From contig JANAVB010002199.1 of assembly GCA_029216955.1 (NCBI GenBank), forward strand, positions 18,653,053-18,717,052: 64,000 nucleotides of DNA, in the 5' to 3' direction. Shown here one piece after another: positions 11,902 to 26,027 of the stretch; the stretch's first letter is position 1; every line of letters begins with the position of its first letter. A program made the position numbers and the translations under genes. Source of the stretch: Iris pallida (taxonomy: Eukaryota; Streptophyta; Magnoliopsida; Asparagales; Iridaceae). The notes beneath the pieces are model-generated. The model had not been told where the DNA came from. It searched no databases and saw only the letters and a program-made list of their open reading frames with translations.

Positions 11902-14205
11902 GTAATATATTTAGATATATATATATATAAAGGTAAAGACTAAAAAAAAAAACAACAACTGGTATTGTACTCGGCCACAGCCGAGTATTTCGAACCCCAG
12001 CAGTGGGACACCCAGCAGTTTTCCCAAACCCGTGCACTTGGGTTCTCATTACAACCCGAGATGCCCCCGAACTACTCTCGTATATATATATATATATGAA
12101 CTCAGCAACAGAGAGTCGATCGCGAAACCCTAACTCTTAAACCACCGCCACCACCCCAGGCCCGACGTGGGCGCCCCCCTGGGACTGCGCGCACCGCCCC
12201 GGCGCAGCCAGGCCGCCGCCGGCCGGCGACAGAGCCGCCGCGCGCCGCGCGTAGCAGAGCAAAACCGGAATCAGCAGCAGCAGTATTAGCGGAGGGAAAG
12301 CCGACTTCGCGAGGCAACCACTACCTCCCTACTCCATCATCTCGTAAACCGTCTTCGTAGGTATGAACCCGAACTAACTTGGTTTATTCCTCTTCAATTA
12401 GATTTAGTCAGGTCACGATGTACACGTCATAAATCGAGCCAATAATCGGCGGAAAATCTGTTCCAGAATGAACAGTTTTTGACAGTTAGAGACCCAAGTT
12501 TGAAGTCGGATTTCTGTCCAACCGACGATCGACTTGAAAACCTAATTGAACAACCTCATAGACAACCTATAGGGCTTCAACTACCTTTTTGTGGAATCGG
12601 ATTTCGTCGACTCTGCGTCGAGAAATCGGATTCCGAAATTAACGAAAAACCTGTTTTAAAATATTGAAAAACTCACCCACACGATGTGCGTCCCGCCAAA
12701 CCGGGCGACGTGGTCGCGAACCGAAAGTATCGAAAGCTGCGTAACGGCTTCATGGTCGTGTGGGCTTTGACGGAATTCAAATTGGTCGCGTGTGCGCGAC
12801 GAATTTGATACGTATCCGTCGAAATTCACCGTATCGTGTACTTTGCAAATTCTCCAATTACTTTGTGCACGCTCGTCAGATCGAGACGAAACTTACGCCA
12901 ATAGGACCGTATCATTTTTCTGGTCCTGTATACCAAGTTTGGTCCAATTCTGAGACAGTCGAATCCGACGTCGTTTTGCGGGCCTCACGGTCCCACTCAA
13001 CGGGCGATTTTGTGCACAGCCCGCCGGAATCCAACTTAGGACATACGGTTGGGTTCGTATCGGAAAACTGGATCCGCAGACATATAGTTTGACGACTTTA
13101 GAGACCATTGACTCTGACACGCTTTTCGGTGCAAAGCGGGTCCAACGGCGGACATCGTTTTTGCCCGAAATTACCATTTTGCCCCTGTGTCCAGAATTGG
13201 ACGTAAGGACAGGCAATCCTAGCTAATTGGACTATTCTGAGATCATTGGTATTGTTTATTTCAGCTTTCGGGGACCGTTGTACGGGTTTTGACTATAGTG
13301 GCACATTGAGTAGTTCAGATTGCCGGTTTCACCAGCAAAGGACCCCAGGCGAGTACAGTTTATTGTTTGTATTTCGATATTGATCTTTACTATATTTCAT
13401 TGATTGGTCATTAGTTATGTGATATTTTTATACTCTATTATAAATTGTTGAGTCGGGAATGAGAAGTACCAAGGATGTGTGATCCGACCGTAGACCTCGT
13501 AGACATTGTTTATTTTCATGCAGTAGACCTCGTAGACATTGTTTATTTTCATGCAGTAGACCTCGTAGACATTGTTTATTTTCTGCAGTAGACCTCGTAG
13601 ACATTGTTTATTTTCTACAAGTAGACCTCGTAGACATTGTTTATTTTCTGCAAGTAGACCTCGTAAAGTAGACCTCGTAAAGTAGACCTCGTAGACCGTG
13701 CGGTGTAGCACCCCAGACCGATCACATGTCAAAGGTACTTTTAACGGTGGAAAGTATATTGGTCTATTTATTACTAGTGATTTTTCTTACGGCTTTACTG
13801 TTATTTTCAAAACTCATGATTGATGTCTAACCTTTGTCTTATAGTCATTTTCTTTATTTGAAATTGCATTCAGTGAATTGTGCTCGTTCCATTCCTGACT
13901 GGAAACCAACATTTTCAGGTTAGCCGTGGATTCACTTAGCTTGGGGAGTGACGGAAATACTTGCAGACGAGCCTATAAGACTAGTTAGATAGTCAAGTTA
14001 TAGTCATTCAATATTTGTACAAGTTTATATTTTCCTGCAAATGTAAAACTTGTGATCATTGTAAATTAAATTAATTATGTGAATGAGCATCTTTGTGATT
14101 ATGATCTTCATGGCCGTGACAGCGTACTACCGCCGACACTGCGGCGTAGGCTGGCTTGGACACGTCTCGTATTCGTTTAAAAAAAAACGGGTGCGGGTCG
14201 TGACA
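11011..14205 (+). repeat. 5' LTR of element A
   Basis: This 3195-bp LTR contains an (AT)n tract (11828-11898), a TATA-like run near 12080-12096, an AAACCCTA telobox at about 12124, a GC-rich segment (about 12140-12270) and a 33-bp minisatellite (13490-13697). With the putative TATA at about +1070, most of the LTR would be R-U5 leader. Short ORFs in it, including on the minus strand at 12102-12317, are not supported as genes. Confidence 0.93.
13490..13697 (+). repeat. Minisatellite in 5' LTR of element A
   Basis: Five units of about 31-33 bp share GTAGACCTCGTAGACATTG and TTTATTTTC, followed by three units of a 14-bp shortened form (AAGTAGACCTCGTA). The right LTR copy has four of the short units, so the array changes length. 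Confidence 0.9.
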
Positions 14206-14213
14206 AGTTTTTG

Positions 14214-14231
14214 TGGTGGCCCATGCAGGTC
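14214..14231 (+). other. Primer-binding site, tRNA-Ile(AAU) type, element A
   Basis: TGGTGGCCCATGCAGGTC starts 8 nt after the LTR. It is complementary to the last 18 nt of plant tRNA-Ile(AAU) including CCA, as I recall that tRNA sequence. Confidence 0.75.
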
Positions 14232-17200
14232 AGTCTTCGCAAATCATGCGAACTCGTGATAGTACTTTAGTTAGTTGTACTATTGCGAGCCTGCGACTAA
14301 GAAATGCTCATTCACGAATTAGAAATTAATTTAATTTACGAGAATGACTAGGACTAGGAGTCCCTTATACAAATTTACCGATGGGTAGTCTAGGCCATGC
14401 AATTTAGATGAGGAGTTATTAAGGTTGATTGGTTGTCATATCCCCATAGGTACACTATTATCTCTCGATATGACGACATGATCCAATGTGGATAGATTAT
14501 TCACTTGGTGAGATCGGACTTCCTAGGATTGATGAGCTAACTTTGAAAAAATTGTTCAGTTCCTCCTTTTGGCCTCTTGGATATCATCTCCATACCCTTG
14601 TCCAAATTGCCTTTTAGTTCCTATTTTAGCCTAAGAATTATTATTATTATTATTTTTATATATATAAATTCTGATTATGTTACCCATGTATAAACCTCGA
14701 GTTAGGTTCGAATCAAGTTTTCCTCAAAGGCTTGGGTACATATGAAATAGATATTAGGATATTTGTATTTCTGTCTTCGGTTATTCCTCCCTGTTAAACC
14801 TTTTATGTTAAAGGGTTGTGAACAATAGACAAATACCTACGCTCTATTTCATAGTCAACATGTTTGAATCTCTAGAAGCTCATGAATCCTTACAGATTTA
14901 GTTAAAGAAATGTTAGTTAACTTATAATGGCAGGACAGCAGCGCACTGTCGCCATTTAATTAAATTTTGGAGACTATGGATACACTGCAGCCAGCAGCGC
15001 ACTGGCGAGACACAACCCCTAGAGGTAAAATTAGTTAAGAAAATATAGGTGATGGGATATTGCCAAAACTATGGCTAGTGGTCCTCTCTTTGATCGCCGT
15101 TACCCTTGAGTCAATATTGGATAGGGTTAAGAAGTGTCTGACTTCGTATCATATTTGAGTTACGAAACCAAGGGTTTACCACAGCCCGAGTATACGGGCG
15201 AGGCGTAGTCCTCGGTGAAATAACTTCAGACGTGATTACAAGTTTATGATACAATGGAAGATAGGGAAAGGCCCTGTACGTTCCTTGAGATCCAAAGCCA
15301 ATATTAGTGGAAGTTCTGTAAGTTGAGTAGCATGCCTCCCAACCTAGCATTCCGCGGTCCTTGTGCCCTATTGACGAGAGAATTAACTGACACTAATAGG
15401 TTTACCTGGAATATAGAATTTAGAAGTCCATAATCCATTGGTTGACCAAGGTCTTATGAATAAGAAGATAGTAGGATGACTGTATAAGCAAGAACATCAG
15501 GTAAGGTTTGATTCTCACAAAACTCGAACTACTTGTGCCTCTTTTCAAAAATCTCGCGTACTTGTATCTTGACTATCTTGACCAACGCTGCTGCTACAGC
15601 TTAGTTTTTGCAAGCTTACTCTTTTATCGAGCTTGATTCGAGGCATATATTTAGTGGGGACGCCTGCTAACTTATTGTCTAATCAGAATCAGTGTATTAT
15701 GGTCTGATCAACCATGATGCATTTGGTTTGCACTTTATTTAATTACCCTACGTGGATTGAGATATAGATGTCTCTAGGGTCTCATCCATGACTGCATTGA
15801 CAATTCCTCTTGAATTATATGTTCGCCCTTGAATCACGAAATTGTATTCAGTAACATCTCCCTTGAATTCTTATTGTTTTTATCTTTCACCGATTTGGAA
15901 AGACGAAAGCTCGTGATGGTAGAGAGATACAGAGTATTCCCATGGCTATGATAATGGTAGGCACAAGTGTAGCTACCAACGGCCAGTCCTGTGATTGAGT
16001 TCCTCGTTCTCCTCTTGACCCCAAACTGTTATCGGGACTTTCAAGCCATCTAAACTTGATAATGAATAAGGTTTTACCCTTTAGTCAAGATGCCAATCTA
16101 GAAGACTAGCTATTCTCAGGAAACCCATTGTTGTGAGTCTCCAAATATTTTCTTGAATATTGCCTTTACTTTCAACCCTTGTGCCTTGACTCAACCGTCC
16201 CTCGACCAAAGCCCACAGTTTAGACATGAGATGAATAGACAAGGCTAAGGACAATAATTTACCGTGACTATGGTAGACACTCATCCCGAGATTGGTTTCC
16301 AACAAATATTACTCTAGTTATGTAAATTTTATTATTAAGACCTAACTAGTGTTGGAACACCACGGTCACTAGCTTAGCCAATACCATAGCTTAAATATCC
16401 TGTCACACTATGACCTACCAGTTGTCAATAGCAATACCTGATCACTACAACCCTTGTGACCATGGTCTGGCAGGTTTGACACAAATAGAATTTCTTGACT
16501 CGGTTGTTAGAAATCTTTTCTTATGATGTGCCTTAGAGTTGGTTACCCCGTCGATAACTCTTGAATACTAGAGACGAGTAGGTCATTCTATCTTGTCGAC
16601 CAGGTGTCATTGTATACACTCGTTCTCCATTTATTGAGGAACGATCCTTGACTTGACTTATATCTACCGTAACCCGATACGCCGTGCCTTATTTCCTATT
16701 AACAAAGGGTCGAGGTACAGTATCCGGACTTTGGGAACCCCCTAACCTCGATATTCCTAAGACCATGTCTTATTCTAAGGTGGGTAGACTGTAAGTCTCC
16801 TGAAGTTTTAGGATATACGAAGATCACCGATTGATTAGAATAAATTTTTATTTGGATGATAGTAGTGCCCTATGGACTCCCACTTTCCATTTAGAATATT
16901 TTGTGTCCCCGGCCGTATCATTAATATTCGAAGCACCAGGCCAGTTTTTACCTTCCAACAAATTTCATATGCAAGATCTAGATGAGTCCACCTTCATCTA
17001 GGTATATCATGTCCCACTCAAGCCCGTCCCCTTGTACTCTATGTTTATGGTACGACTTTCAGGTAAAAGGACTAGCTATAACCCTTGCCATAATAGCGGA
17101 AGGTTTCCCGACTTCCATTAGAGGCTCAACCTCGACTCAAATCCTTCGACCCAATATATGGTTGTGATTCACTTGAAGCCCACTACGCACATGCCACTAG

Positions 17201-18324
17201 TATGTCACTCAATTGTGTCTTTTCGGGCTATTTAAACATAAAAGCCATGGGAGATGCATTTTTGGGCTTTAGGGACCAAGCTAACCAACTTGACGGGCAA
17301 CTAGCTCAACCCTTGGATAGAAACCTATTCTAGGATACCCTAACCTAGTAAAAATAGTTTATCGTTGGGACCTTGTTCAGTCCATATAGATTGAGATTCA
17401 AGGTTCATCCAACCAACGAGTAATATCCAAATAGGAAACCCATTAAGGCCCAGTAAAACCCCTCCAGACAAACTCCCATAGTTGGTCTATATAACTGAAC
17501 GATTTGAAATAGGTCCCTATACCTATTATGTTGCCTCCCCTTCTTAGAATGTGAAGTCATTCGTAACCCTTATCCCGTCTACCTAGGAGTCGCAATACGA
17601 TCTTGTATTGCATTTATATCCTTTGTTTGTGTTTAAAAAGCCACGAAAAAGATCACAATTTTGATTTTTCAAATTCCGTTCTATTTTAGAATCTTGTTTA
17701 GAACTTCAAGAACAAAATTTCTGTATTGCATGGATTGCAAGCTCTCTAAGAAACGAAGGGTCTCTTCGGAGTTAGCCAGTGATTGGAATAGAGTAGCCCA
17801 AATCTAGCTAATAAGCCAATGGTTAATAAGGTCCATTTTATCGGTATCATTTGATATCCTCTACCGCTCTTGAAACTTCGTGCTTGTTCTCAGTTATTCT
17901 ACCTCGTCTTTCCGTACCATTGACTCTCGTCCTCCCTATTTTTGGGGTCGATAACCGTGTTGTTTAGAATTTAGCAGAGGTTATAGTATAAGTTAGTTGA
18001 TAATTGAATTTTGGATTGCTTGATAGATATGCGAGAATTATAGATACCATAGGCGATATATATATTCCTTGGAAGAATTTGAGCAACTGGTTGGATGATT
18101 ATAAAATTTTAGTGACTTAGCTTTGAGGGAGTAGTGTGACCAAAGGTGGGTAGAAATACTCGATATTTTGTAGTTGCCAAAATGGACAAGGAGAAGGATA
18201 TGAACTATTTTTGAGAAATTAAAATTCGAGGAGATTAAGTATTGGTAGATTTTCCTTTTTGAATTCAAGGAATAGTTACAAATTAGAATTTCGAGGACGA
18301 AATAATTTTTAAGGTGGGTAGATT
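14232..18324 (+). other. Internal region of element A, no protein-coding domains
   Basis: The longest open frames are under 80 codons and match no gag, protease, reverse transcriptase or integrase motif. Parts (for example 15600-15715) are clearly homologous to the internal region of element C (44448-44341, minus strand). The inverted-repeat motif TTTCGAGGACGAAA sits at 18289-18302, just before the polypurine tract. Confidence 0.8.
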
Positions 18325-19138
18325 TGTAGCTCCCCTTCCCAAAATTCTTAAAATATTTTATTATTATTTATTTCATTTAAATGGTGATTTTTAGAATTTT
18401 AGAAATGATTATTTAGTTAATATTTACGGTAGGTGATTTTAGCCATGATTGAGTTTTTGGAGTGCAAGGCGGTTAGGAATCATGGCACGGATAGCATGGT
18501 CGTGTGCCTTGGCTAGTGTATTAGCCCTGGTAGGGAAGGCCGAGCCATAGTGATGTCCTAACTAGGAAAACCAGGCCAAGTTGCGACTTAACCCTTACCG
18601 AAGGTTTATTTATATATTATTTATATTATTGTGCTTTAGAAAATCGGTTACACCATTTTAGCCCGGACTGGACCCGAACTGAGACAAGCCCATGTAGGTC
18701 ATGTGGCACGTCCAATGACAATTGTGTCAATGGAATTTAGTATGAGGGTGTTGTTTTCCGTTTTAATGACTTAATAAATATTTTTAGTATTCGTTGATTA
18801 GATATTATAAACACTATTATTAATTGATATACGATGATAATGGTATAAATAGGTCCTTATACGTTGGGAATTATTAGACCGTACAACTGGTATGTACGCC
18901 ATTATGGAGTTATTGAAGTTTATTATTATTATTATTGAGGTTTTATTATATAATATTATTATCATTATTGGTGATATTATATTTATCAAATAAACGTTAT
19001 ATGTATATATTCATATTTATAGGAATAGGCCTCACTTCAGGAATATATAATATTGGGTTTTTTTAGATTTTAGGAATATTATTACACTAGTATCCATATG
19101 AGTATATATATTTATATATAGAGAGATATATATGTTTA

Positions 19139-19225
<87 letters not shown>

Positions 19226-21537
19226 GTAATATATTTAGATATATATATATAAAGGTAAAGACTAAAAAAAAAACATAACAACTGGTATTGTACTCGGCCA
19301 CAGCCGAGTATTTCGAACCCCAGCAGTGGGACACCCAGCAGTTTTCCCAAACCCGTGCACTTGGGTTCTCATTACAACCCGAGATGCCCCCGAACTACTC
19401 TCGTATATATATATATGAACTCAGCAACAGAGAGTCGATCGCGAAACCCTAACTCTTAAACCACCGCCACCACCCCAGGCCCGACGTGGGCGCCCCCCTG
19501 GGACTGCGCGCGCCGCCCCGGCGCAGCCAGGCCGCCGCCGGCCGGCGACAGAGCCGCCGCGCACCGCGCGTAGCAGAGCAAAACCGGAATCAGCAGCAGC
19601 AGTATTAGCGGAGGGAAAGCCGACTTCGCGAGGCAACCACTACCTCCCTACTCCATCATCTCGTAAACCGTCTTCGTAGGTATGAACCCAAACTAACTTG
19701 GTTTATTCCTCTTCAATTAGATTTAGTCAGGTCACGATGTACACGTCATAAATCGAGCCAATAATCGGCGAAAAATCTGTTCCAGAATGAACAGTTTTTG
19801 ACAGTTAGAGACCCAAGTTTGAAGTCGGATTTCTGTCCAACCGACGATCGACTTGAAAACCTAATTGAACAACCTCATAGACAACCTATAGGGCTTCAAC
19901 TCCCTTTTTGTGGAATCGGATTTCGTCGACTCTGCGTCGAGAAATCGGATTCCGAAATTAACGAAAAACCTGTTTTAAAATATTGAAAAACTCACCCACA
20001 CGATGTGCGTCCCGCCAAACCGGGCGACGTGGTCGCGAACCGAAAGCATCGAAAGCTGCGTAACGGCTTCGTGGTCGTGTGGGCTTTGACGGAATTCAAA
20101 TTGGTCGCGTGTGCGCGACGAATTTGATACGTATCCGTCGAAATTCACCGTATCGTGTACTTTGCAAATTCTCCAATTACTTTGTGTACGCTCGTCAGAT
20201 CGAGACGAAACTTGCGCCAATAGGACCGTATCATTTTTCTGGTCCTGTATACCAAGTTTGGTCCAATTCTGAGACAGTCGAATCCGACATCGTTTTGCGG
20301 GCCCCACGGTCCCACTCAACGGGCGATTTTGTGCACAGCCCGCCGGAATCCAACTTAGGACATACGGTTGGGTTCGTATCGGAAAACTGGATCCGCAGAC
20401 ATATAGTTTGACGACTTTAGAGACCATTAACTCTGGCATGCTTTTCGGTGCAAAGCGGGTCCAACGGCGGACATCGTTTTTGCCCGAAATTACCATTTTG
20501 CCCCTGTGTCCAGAATTGGACGTAAGGACAGGCAATCCTAGCTAATTGGACTATTCTGAGATCATTGGTATTGTTTATTTCAGCTTCCGGGGACCGTTGT
20601 ACGGGTTTTGACTATAGTGGCACATTGAGTAGTTCAGATTGCCGGTTTCACCAGCAAAGGACCCCAGGCGAGTACAGTTTATTGTTTGCATTTCGATATT
20701 GATCTTTACTATATTTCATTGATTGGTCATTAGTTATGTGATATTTTTATACTCTATTATAAATTGTTGAGTCGGGAATGAGAAGTACCAAGGATGTGTG
20801 ATCCGACCGTAGACCTCGTAGACATTGTTTATTTTCATGCAGTAGACCTCGTAGACATTGTTTATTTTCATGCAGTAGACCTCGTAGACATTGTTTATTT
20901 TCTGCAGTAGACCTCGTAGACATTGTTTATTTTCTACAAGTAGACCTCGTAGACATTGTTTATTTTCTGCAAGTAGACCTCGTAAAGTAGACCTCGTAAA
21001 GTAGACCTCGTAAAGTAGACCTCGTAGACCGTGCGGTGTAGCACCCCAGACCGATCACATGTCAAAGGTACTTCTAACGGTGGAAAGTATATTGGTCTAT
21101 TTATTACTAGTAATTTTTCTTACGGCTTTACTGTTATTTTCAAAACTCATGATTGATGTCTAACCTTTGTCTTATAGTCATTTTCTTTATTTGAAATTGC
21201 ATTCAGTGAATTGTGCTCGTTCCATTCCTGACTGGAAACCAACATTTTCAGGTTAGCCGTGGATTCACTTAGCTTGGGGAGTGACGGAAATACTTGCAGA
21301 CGAGCCTATAAGACTAGTTAGATAGTCAAGTTATAGTCATTCAATATTTGTACAAGTTTATATTTTCCTGCAAATGTAAAACTTGTGATCATTGTAAATT
21401 AAATTAATTATGTGAATGAGCATCTTTGTGATTATGATCTTCATGGCCGTGACAGCGTACTACCGCCGACACTGCGACGTAGGCTGGCTTGGACACGTCT
21501 CGTATCCGTTTAAAAAAAACGGGTGCGGGTCGTGACA
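18325..21537 (+). repeat. 3' LTR of element A
   Basis: This 3213-bp copy of the left LTR carries a slightly longer AT tract (19142-19221), one extra 14-bp minisatellite unit and scattered substitutions. Confidence 0.93.
20808..21030 (+). repeat. Minisatellite in 3' LTR of element A
   Basis: This is the same array as in the 5' LTR but with four instead of three of the 14-bp short units. Confidence 0.88.
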
Positions 21538-21888
21538 AATATTACAGCTAAATTTACTGAAGGAAAAATCTATCAGCACAACTCGAGTGACCCTTGTGGT
21601 TATCGACATAAGATCTTGGCTAGATGACAGAAGTTCCTTGGATGTCCAAATTATTTTTCGCACCTGCAAGAACAAGGATTAGCACATTTGGTAGGTGGTA
21701 CTAACCCAACTCACCCAAATTAAGCATATGCATATATCACTTATAAATGATTATTACCTGCGATCGACTATCCTTCTTTGCAAAACAAAGATTACAATGC
21801 ACTGTGCTACAAAATCCATTGTGATAAATGCAACCTGACGACGGTCAATGGTGACTTCACTAATAAAGAATATATATGTTATTAATTA
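21538..21888. other. Unassigned flank right of element A
   Basis: About 350 bp of AT-rich sequence. No coding domain or terminal repeat was recognised, and a 71-codon ORF that overlaps the LTR end is not credible. Confidence 0.4.
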
Positions 21889-22334
21889 TGTCACAACCCG
21901 CGTCCGCATGATTGGGTACGAGTGCGTAAATACGTCCAGTCTATACCGCAGAATCGGCGGTAATGAGCTGTCTAGACCTTAATAATCATCAAATGCTCAT
22001 GATAATCAATTTGCTCATCACAGCTATTAATCGCGTACCCAATATCAATTACAATATCATCACACATTTCACTATGTTCTTTTTAGTATATCTTGTACAA
22101 GAAGTATCCCGAGACAAATCCGATAAAATTGTAAAGCAACATCCTCAAATACATCACCAAATACAACATCAAACTGAAAGTAAATCTATACATCAAAGTC
22201 CTAAATTATCATTGATCTCCACGTATCCTCCATGCCAACTATCATTACCATCTTATCTCCTAAGCCGTAAAAGATAAGGTAGAAGTCATCGATACCTGCA
22301 ACGGATCCTGCAGACAAGAAAGGAGCAAAGTACA
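21889..22334 (-). repeat. LTR relic related to element A's LTR, cut by the chromovirus
   Basis: On the minus strand it ends GCGGGTTGTGACA, and upstream has the same ACCGCCGA..CTGCGG block as the end of element A's LTR. It stops at the chromovirus insertion (22335). The rest of this LTR was not found in the window. Confidence 0.65.
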
Positions 22335-24003
22335 TGTCACGCCCCGATTCGGTAGAATCGATAGTCGTCTCCCGGGCGTGATGCCGTGCAAGCCTAAGTT
22401 GTGCTTGCACAAGGCGGTTCATAAGGTTATCCGAAACAACAACATATGTAAGAGTACGCAGAGAAATTGAACACATTCATATAAAAAAGAAAACTTGTAT
22501 TTTTATTGATAATAAGTTTGGTTACAGACTCGATTACAAAAGAGGCCTCTCGGCTTACAACAGACATCGATGAGATAGTCATTCCATACATTTACATCTC
22601 TTTTTACAAACAACAAAACGACTCTCTAAGACCTGGGATCGGCGAGAGTTTGTGACTCATGATGCAGTTGGGTTGGAGTCTTCAAAAGTTGCAGAGTTAG
22701 CCTTCGCGCTAGCAAGGCTTCAAAAGAAAGGAGCGTCGCCTTCAGTTCCTTGGCACGCTATCCTGGTTCCGAGTACCTGTTGAGAGCGAGGGTCAGCACA
22801 TTATACTTTGTGCTGGTGCGTGGCAGTTTAAATCCCGTGCTCTCATTTGTTGAAGAAGTTAAGTGAGCGTGCATGCAATTGATTAGTGAAGTTTCTAGCC
22901 ATCCTACTCAATTCAAACTTATATTTGTAGGCACAACCGTATAACGACGATAGATCTTACCCCCGGCAGAGCGCGCCGTTGTAGCATAAACTTACCATGT
23001 TCTTCCCTGTCATGTTGATAATAATAAAACATAATAGAGTGCATTCGTGAAGGTCACTGGCACGACAAGCCATCCTGGATATATAGCTTGGTAGACAGTG
23101 GTCCTTCAGCGCAGGTAGCGAGCCCCGTTGAAAGCCACTGCCTACCGTGGCATGCATCCGGCATAGCTATACGTGTTTCTTCCTAGGCCGGAACGGTCCC
23201 GTGGCCTCGGGATATCGTCCGAAGAAACAATCGCCCTTGTCGACAAGTTGTCCATGACCGTGCTAAGTTAATTGTTATTTCAAGGCACATCTTATAGTAT
23301 CGTTGCGACATTCATTTAATCGATTCAACCTTTCTTAGCACGGTTCTATATAATACGGTAATTACAAGCACGATAAGGTTATATGACAAGCATTTGTATA
23401 GTTTGTGTGCATGGGACATCGTGTGACCGTTCATCGGAATATCATTCATGTCGTTGCAATACATCTAGCATAGCACATGTCTAGTATCGATAATATATTA
23501 GAGAAGATGGTCGAGGGAAGAAGGGTCAGCCACTCACCTTAGTATTTACTTGAGGCGAGAAACTGGTTGGTCGCGCTAGACGTTGCCTACGCGATCACCT
23601 GAAATCGCACAAGCAACCGATTAGAATACTGTATTATTCAAGGAAATTCGATACGAATGCGAAGTTCGAAACGTAAGCCATGAAAACCATCGAAAACATT
23701 CACGAAAACCCATTCAGAAGACAAAGCCAAAACCAACGCAAGCGGCGTGAAAAGCAGAGCAACGAGAGGTCTCTCCCGACTCAGCCGCCGAGTCAATCCT
23801 TGAGGCGCAACCCACTGAATATGGGACTTGGTTCCGAAGAAGCCATTCCATAACGGGGAATGGATCTTAATTCAACCGTTTCCGTTCGATCGATTCGATC
23901 GATCCCGACCTATCGGTCCCGACCGAGTCGATAGCGACAGTGTTCCTTTTTCGCGCATCCCGTGGACGGAGAACGGGGCACGATGTAGGGACGGGGTACT
24001 ACA
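22335..24003 (-). repeat. 3' LTR of chromovirus B
   Basis: This 1669-bp LTR reads TGTAGTACCCCG to CGTGACA on the minus strand. Its 22335-22715 and 22712-23310 parts match 49624-50005 and 53551-54162 of the other LTR, which defines where the solo LTR was inserted. Confidence 0.9.
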
Positions 24004-24024
24004 CCATAACCAACTAAGAAAAAG

Positions 24025-24038
24025 TTTCGTCCTCGAAA
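24025..24038 (-). other. Inverted-repeat motif before the polypurine tract, element B
   Basis: TTTCGAGGACGAAA on the minus strand (stem TTTCG/CGAAA, loop AGGA) lies about 22 nt upstream of the 3' LTR. The same 14-mer occurs at the same place in elements A and C, and with one mismatch in element D. Confidence 0.7.
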
Positions 24039-26027
24039 CTTAAGAACAGAACCTACCTCTATGAAAATAATGAGGAAAACTTTTCCTTCATCTCTGACTC
24101 GAATTCCCATGTCGACTCTTCCGCCGCATGGTTCCTTCAGAGTACGCGAATGAGGGGGATTGCCCGATTTCGTAATAGCTTATCCTTGCGTTCTAAGATC
24201 TGAACTGGCTCTTCAACGTAGGATAAGTCGGACTTCAGCTCCAGCTGGCCAAAATCCACTACGTGGTTAGGGTCGTACACGTACTTCCACAGCTGAGAGA
24301 CGTGGAAGACATTGTGCACACCTTCAAGCGTCGGCGGTAGGGCAATTTTATAGGCCACTGGGGCGACCCGCTCGAGTATTTCGAACGGCCCAACGAATCT
24401 CGGACTCAGCTTTTCCTTCGCACCGAACCGAGTAACTCCTCGCATGGGCGACACCTTTAGGAACACGTAATCGCCCACCTGGAACTCAAGCGGTCTTCGA
24501 TGGGTGTCGACGTAGCTCTTTTGCCGACTCTATGCAATCTTCAGTCTTTCCCGAATTAGCTTGACCTTTTCCACAGTCTGTTCCACCAGCTCCGGGCCGA
24601 GTATTTGCCGTTCCCCGACTTCATCCCAACAAATGGGCGATCTGTACTTACGGCCGTACAAAGCTTCATACGATGCCATTTGGATGCTGGACTGGTAGCT
24701 ATTGTTGTATGCAAATTCTGCCAGCGGTAGGTGGACGTCCCAGCTTGATTTGAAGTCAATTGTGCAGAGTCGTAGCATGTCTTCGAGAATCTGATTAACG
24801 TGCTCCGTTTGGCCGTCGGTCTAAGGATGATAAGCTGAGCTGAACTGCAACTTGGTACCCAGCGTCGACTGAAGGCTACTCCAGAATTGCGACATGAACC
24901 GTGAATCCCGATCAGAGACGATGGATACTGGAACTCCATGCAGCCGTACTATCTCGTCAAGATAAATCTGTGCCAGGCGATCAACGCTCCAAGTAACTTT
25001 GATGGCAAGAAAGTGCGCTGACTTGGTTAATCGATCGACGATGACCCAGATGGCGTCGCTCCCCCGTGGTGTCTTCGGCAGGCCAACAATAAAGTCTATA
25101 GTGACGTGATCCCATTTCCATTCTGGAATAGTGAGGTTCTACATCTCCCCGCCCGGTCGTTGATGCTCAGCTTTTACCTGCTGACAGGCCATGCATTGTG
25201 ACACGAAGAGCGCCACATCTCTCTTCATCCCGTACCACCAGAAGGTCGTGCGGAGGTCCTTATACATCTTGGTACTACCTAGATGTAAGGTATATTTTGC
25301 ATAATGCGCCTCCGATATTATCTCTTTTCGTAGTTCTGAATCATCCGGAACACATAGTCGGCCATTTAATCTCAGCACACCGGTCTTATCTTCCGTAAAG
25401 TCGGTCGTACTACCTGTTGAAATTCGCTCGCGCATTTTCTTCAGGTACGGATCATCCTTCTGGGCGGTCATGATATTTTTCAGCAAACTCGGCTCTAACT
25501 GCAGCTGTGCCAACCGTATATTCCTGAATCGAACCCGAAAATCGATGCCCATTTCTTCTAGATCTTGTAGTAGTCTGCGGTTGATGGCTAGCGAGGCAAG
25601 ATATTTTTGACTCAGAGCGTCCGCCACCATATTTTCCTTGCCCGGAGTGTAGTCGATCGTCAAGCATAGTCTTTGATCAATTCGAGCCAGCGCCTCTGTC
25701 GCAAGTTCAATTCCTTGTGGGTGAAGAGATACTTGAGGCTCTTGTGGTCGGTATAGATCATGCATGCCACGCCATATAGATAGTGACGCCACAATTTTAA
25801 CGCGAACACAATCGTCGCTAACTCCAAGTCGTGCGTAGGATAATTTTTCTCGTACGGCTTTATCTGTCTGGAGGCGAAGGATATCACCTTGTTTCGCTGC
25901 ATAAGCACACATCCCAAGCCCTGGCCTGAAGCATCGTTGAATATCTGAAAACCCTCTGGCCCATCCGGAAGTGCGAGTACAGGGGCCGAAATTAGTCGCT
26001 ATTTTAGCTCCTGGAAAGAAGCTTCAC
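24039..26027 (-). pseudogene. Chromovirus B pol, 3' part: RNase H, integrase, chromodomain remnant
   Basis: In minus-strand order: RNase H with [22 protein letters not shown] and [15 protein letters not shown] (25917-25660), a frameshift near 25660, the YTPGKENMVADALS linker, the integrase zinc region ending CMACQQVKAEHQRPGG (to 25139), the catalytic core, and GVGDYVFLKVSP-type C-terminal sequence with LSPRFVGPFEIL. The final segment around 24140-24060 has the chromodomain words EESTWEFE after an in-frame TGA where Trp is expected. There are at least four in-frame stops, two of them C-to-T changes of Gln codons. The 5' end was separated from the reverse transcriptase by element D. Confidence 0.88.

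Larger units (their letters stand above)
11011..21537 (+). mobile_element. Non-coding LTR retrotransposon (LARD type), element A, complete
   Basis: It has near-identical LTRs of 3.2 kb, starting TGTAGCTCCCC and ending GGTCGTGACA, a 4.1-kb internal region, and a perfect 5-bp duplication AATAT at 11006-11010 and 21538-21542. A primer-binding site follows the left LTR, and a polypurine tract (AAGGTGGGTAGATT, 18311-18324) precedes the right LTR. No gag or pol domain is recognisable in any frame, so it must move with proteins supplied by another element. LTR identity is high by eye, which suggests a recent insertion. Its right end lies next to the older nest at 21889. Confidence 0.93.

Noticed and set aside
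12102..13216. Short ORFs (70-190 codons) in both LTRs of element A
   Set aside because: They overlap one another in several frames, differ between the two LTR copies, and match no domain.
14214..14231. ATGCAG|GT inside the shared 18-mer as a mini first exon of gag
   Set aside because: Joining ATG-CAG to the likely gag acceptor of elements D and F gives the wrong frame, and the 18-mer is equally conserved in the non-coding elements. A primer-binding site explains it better.
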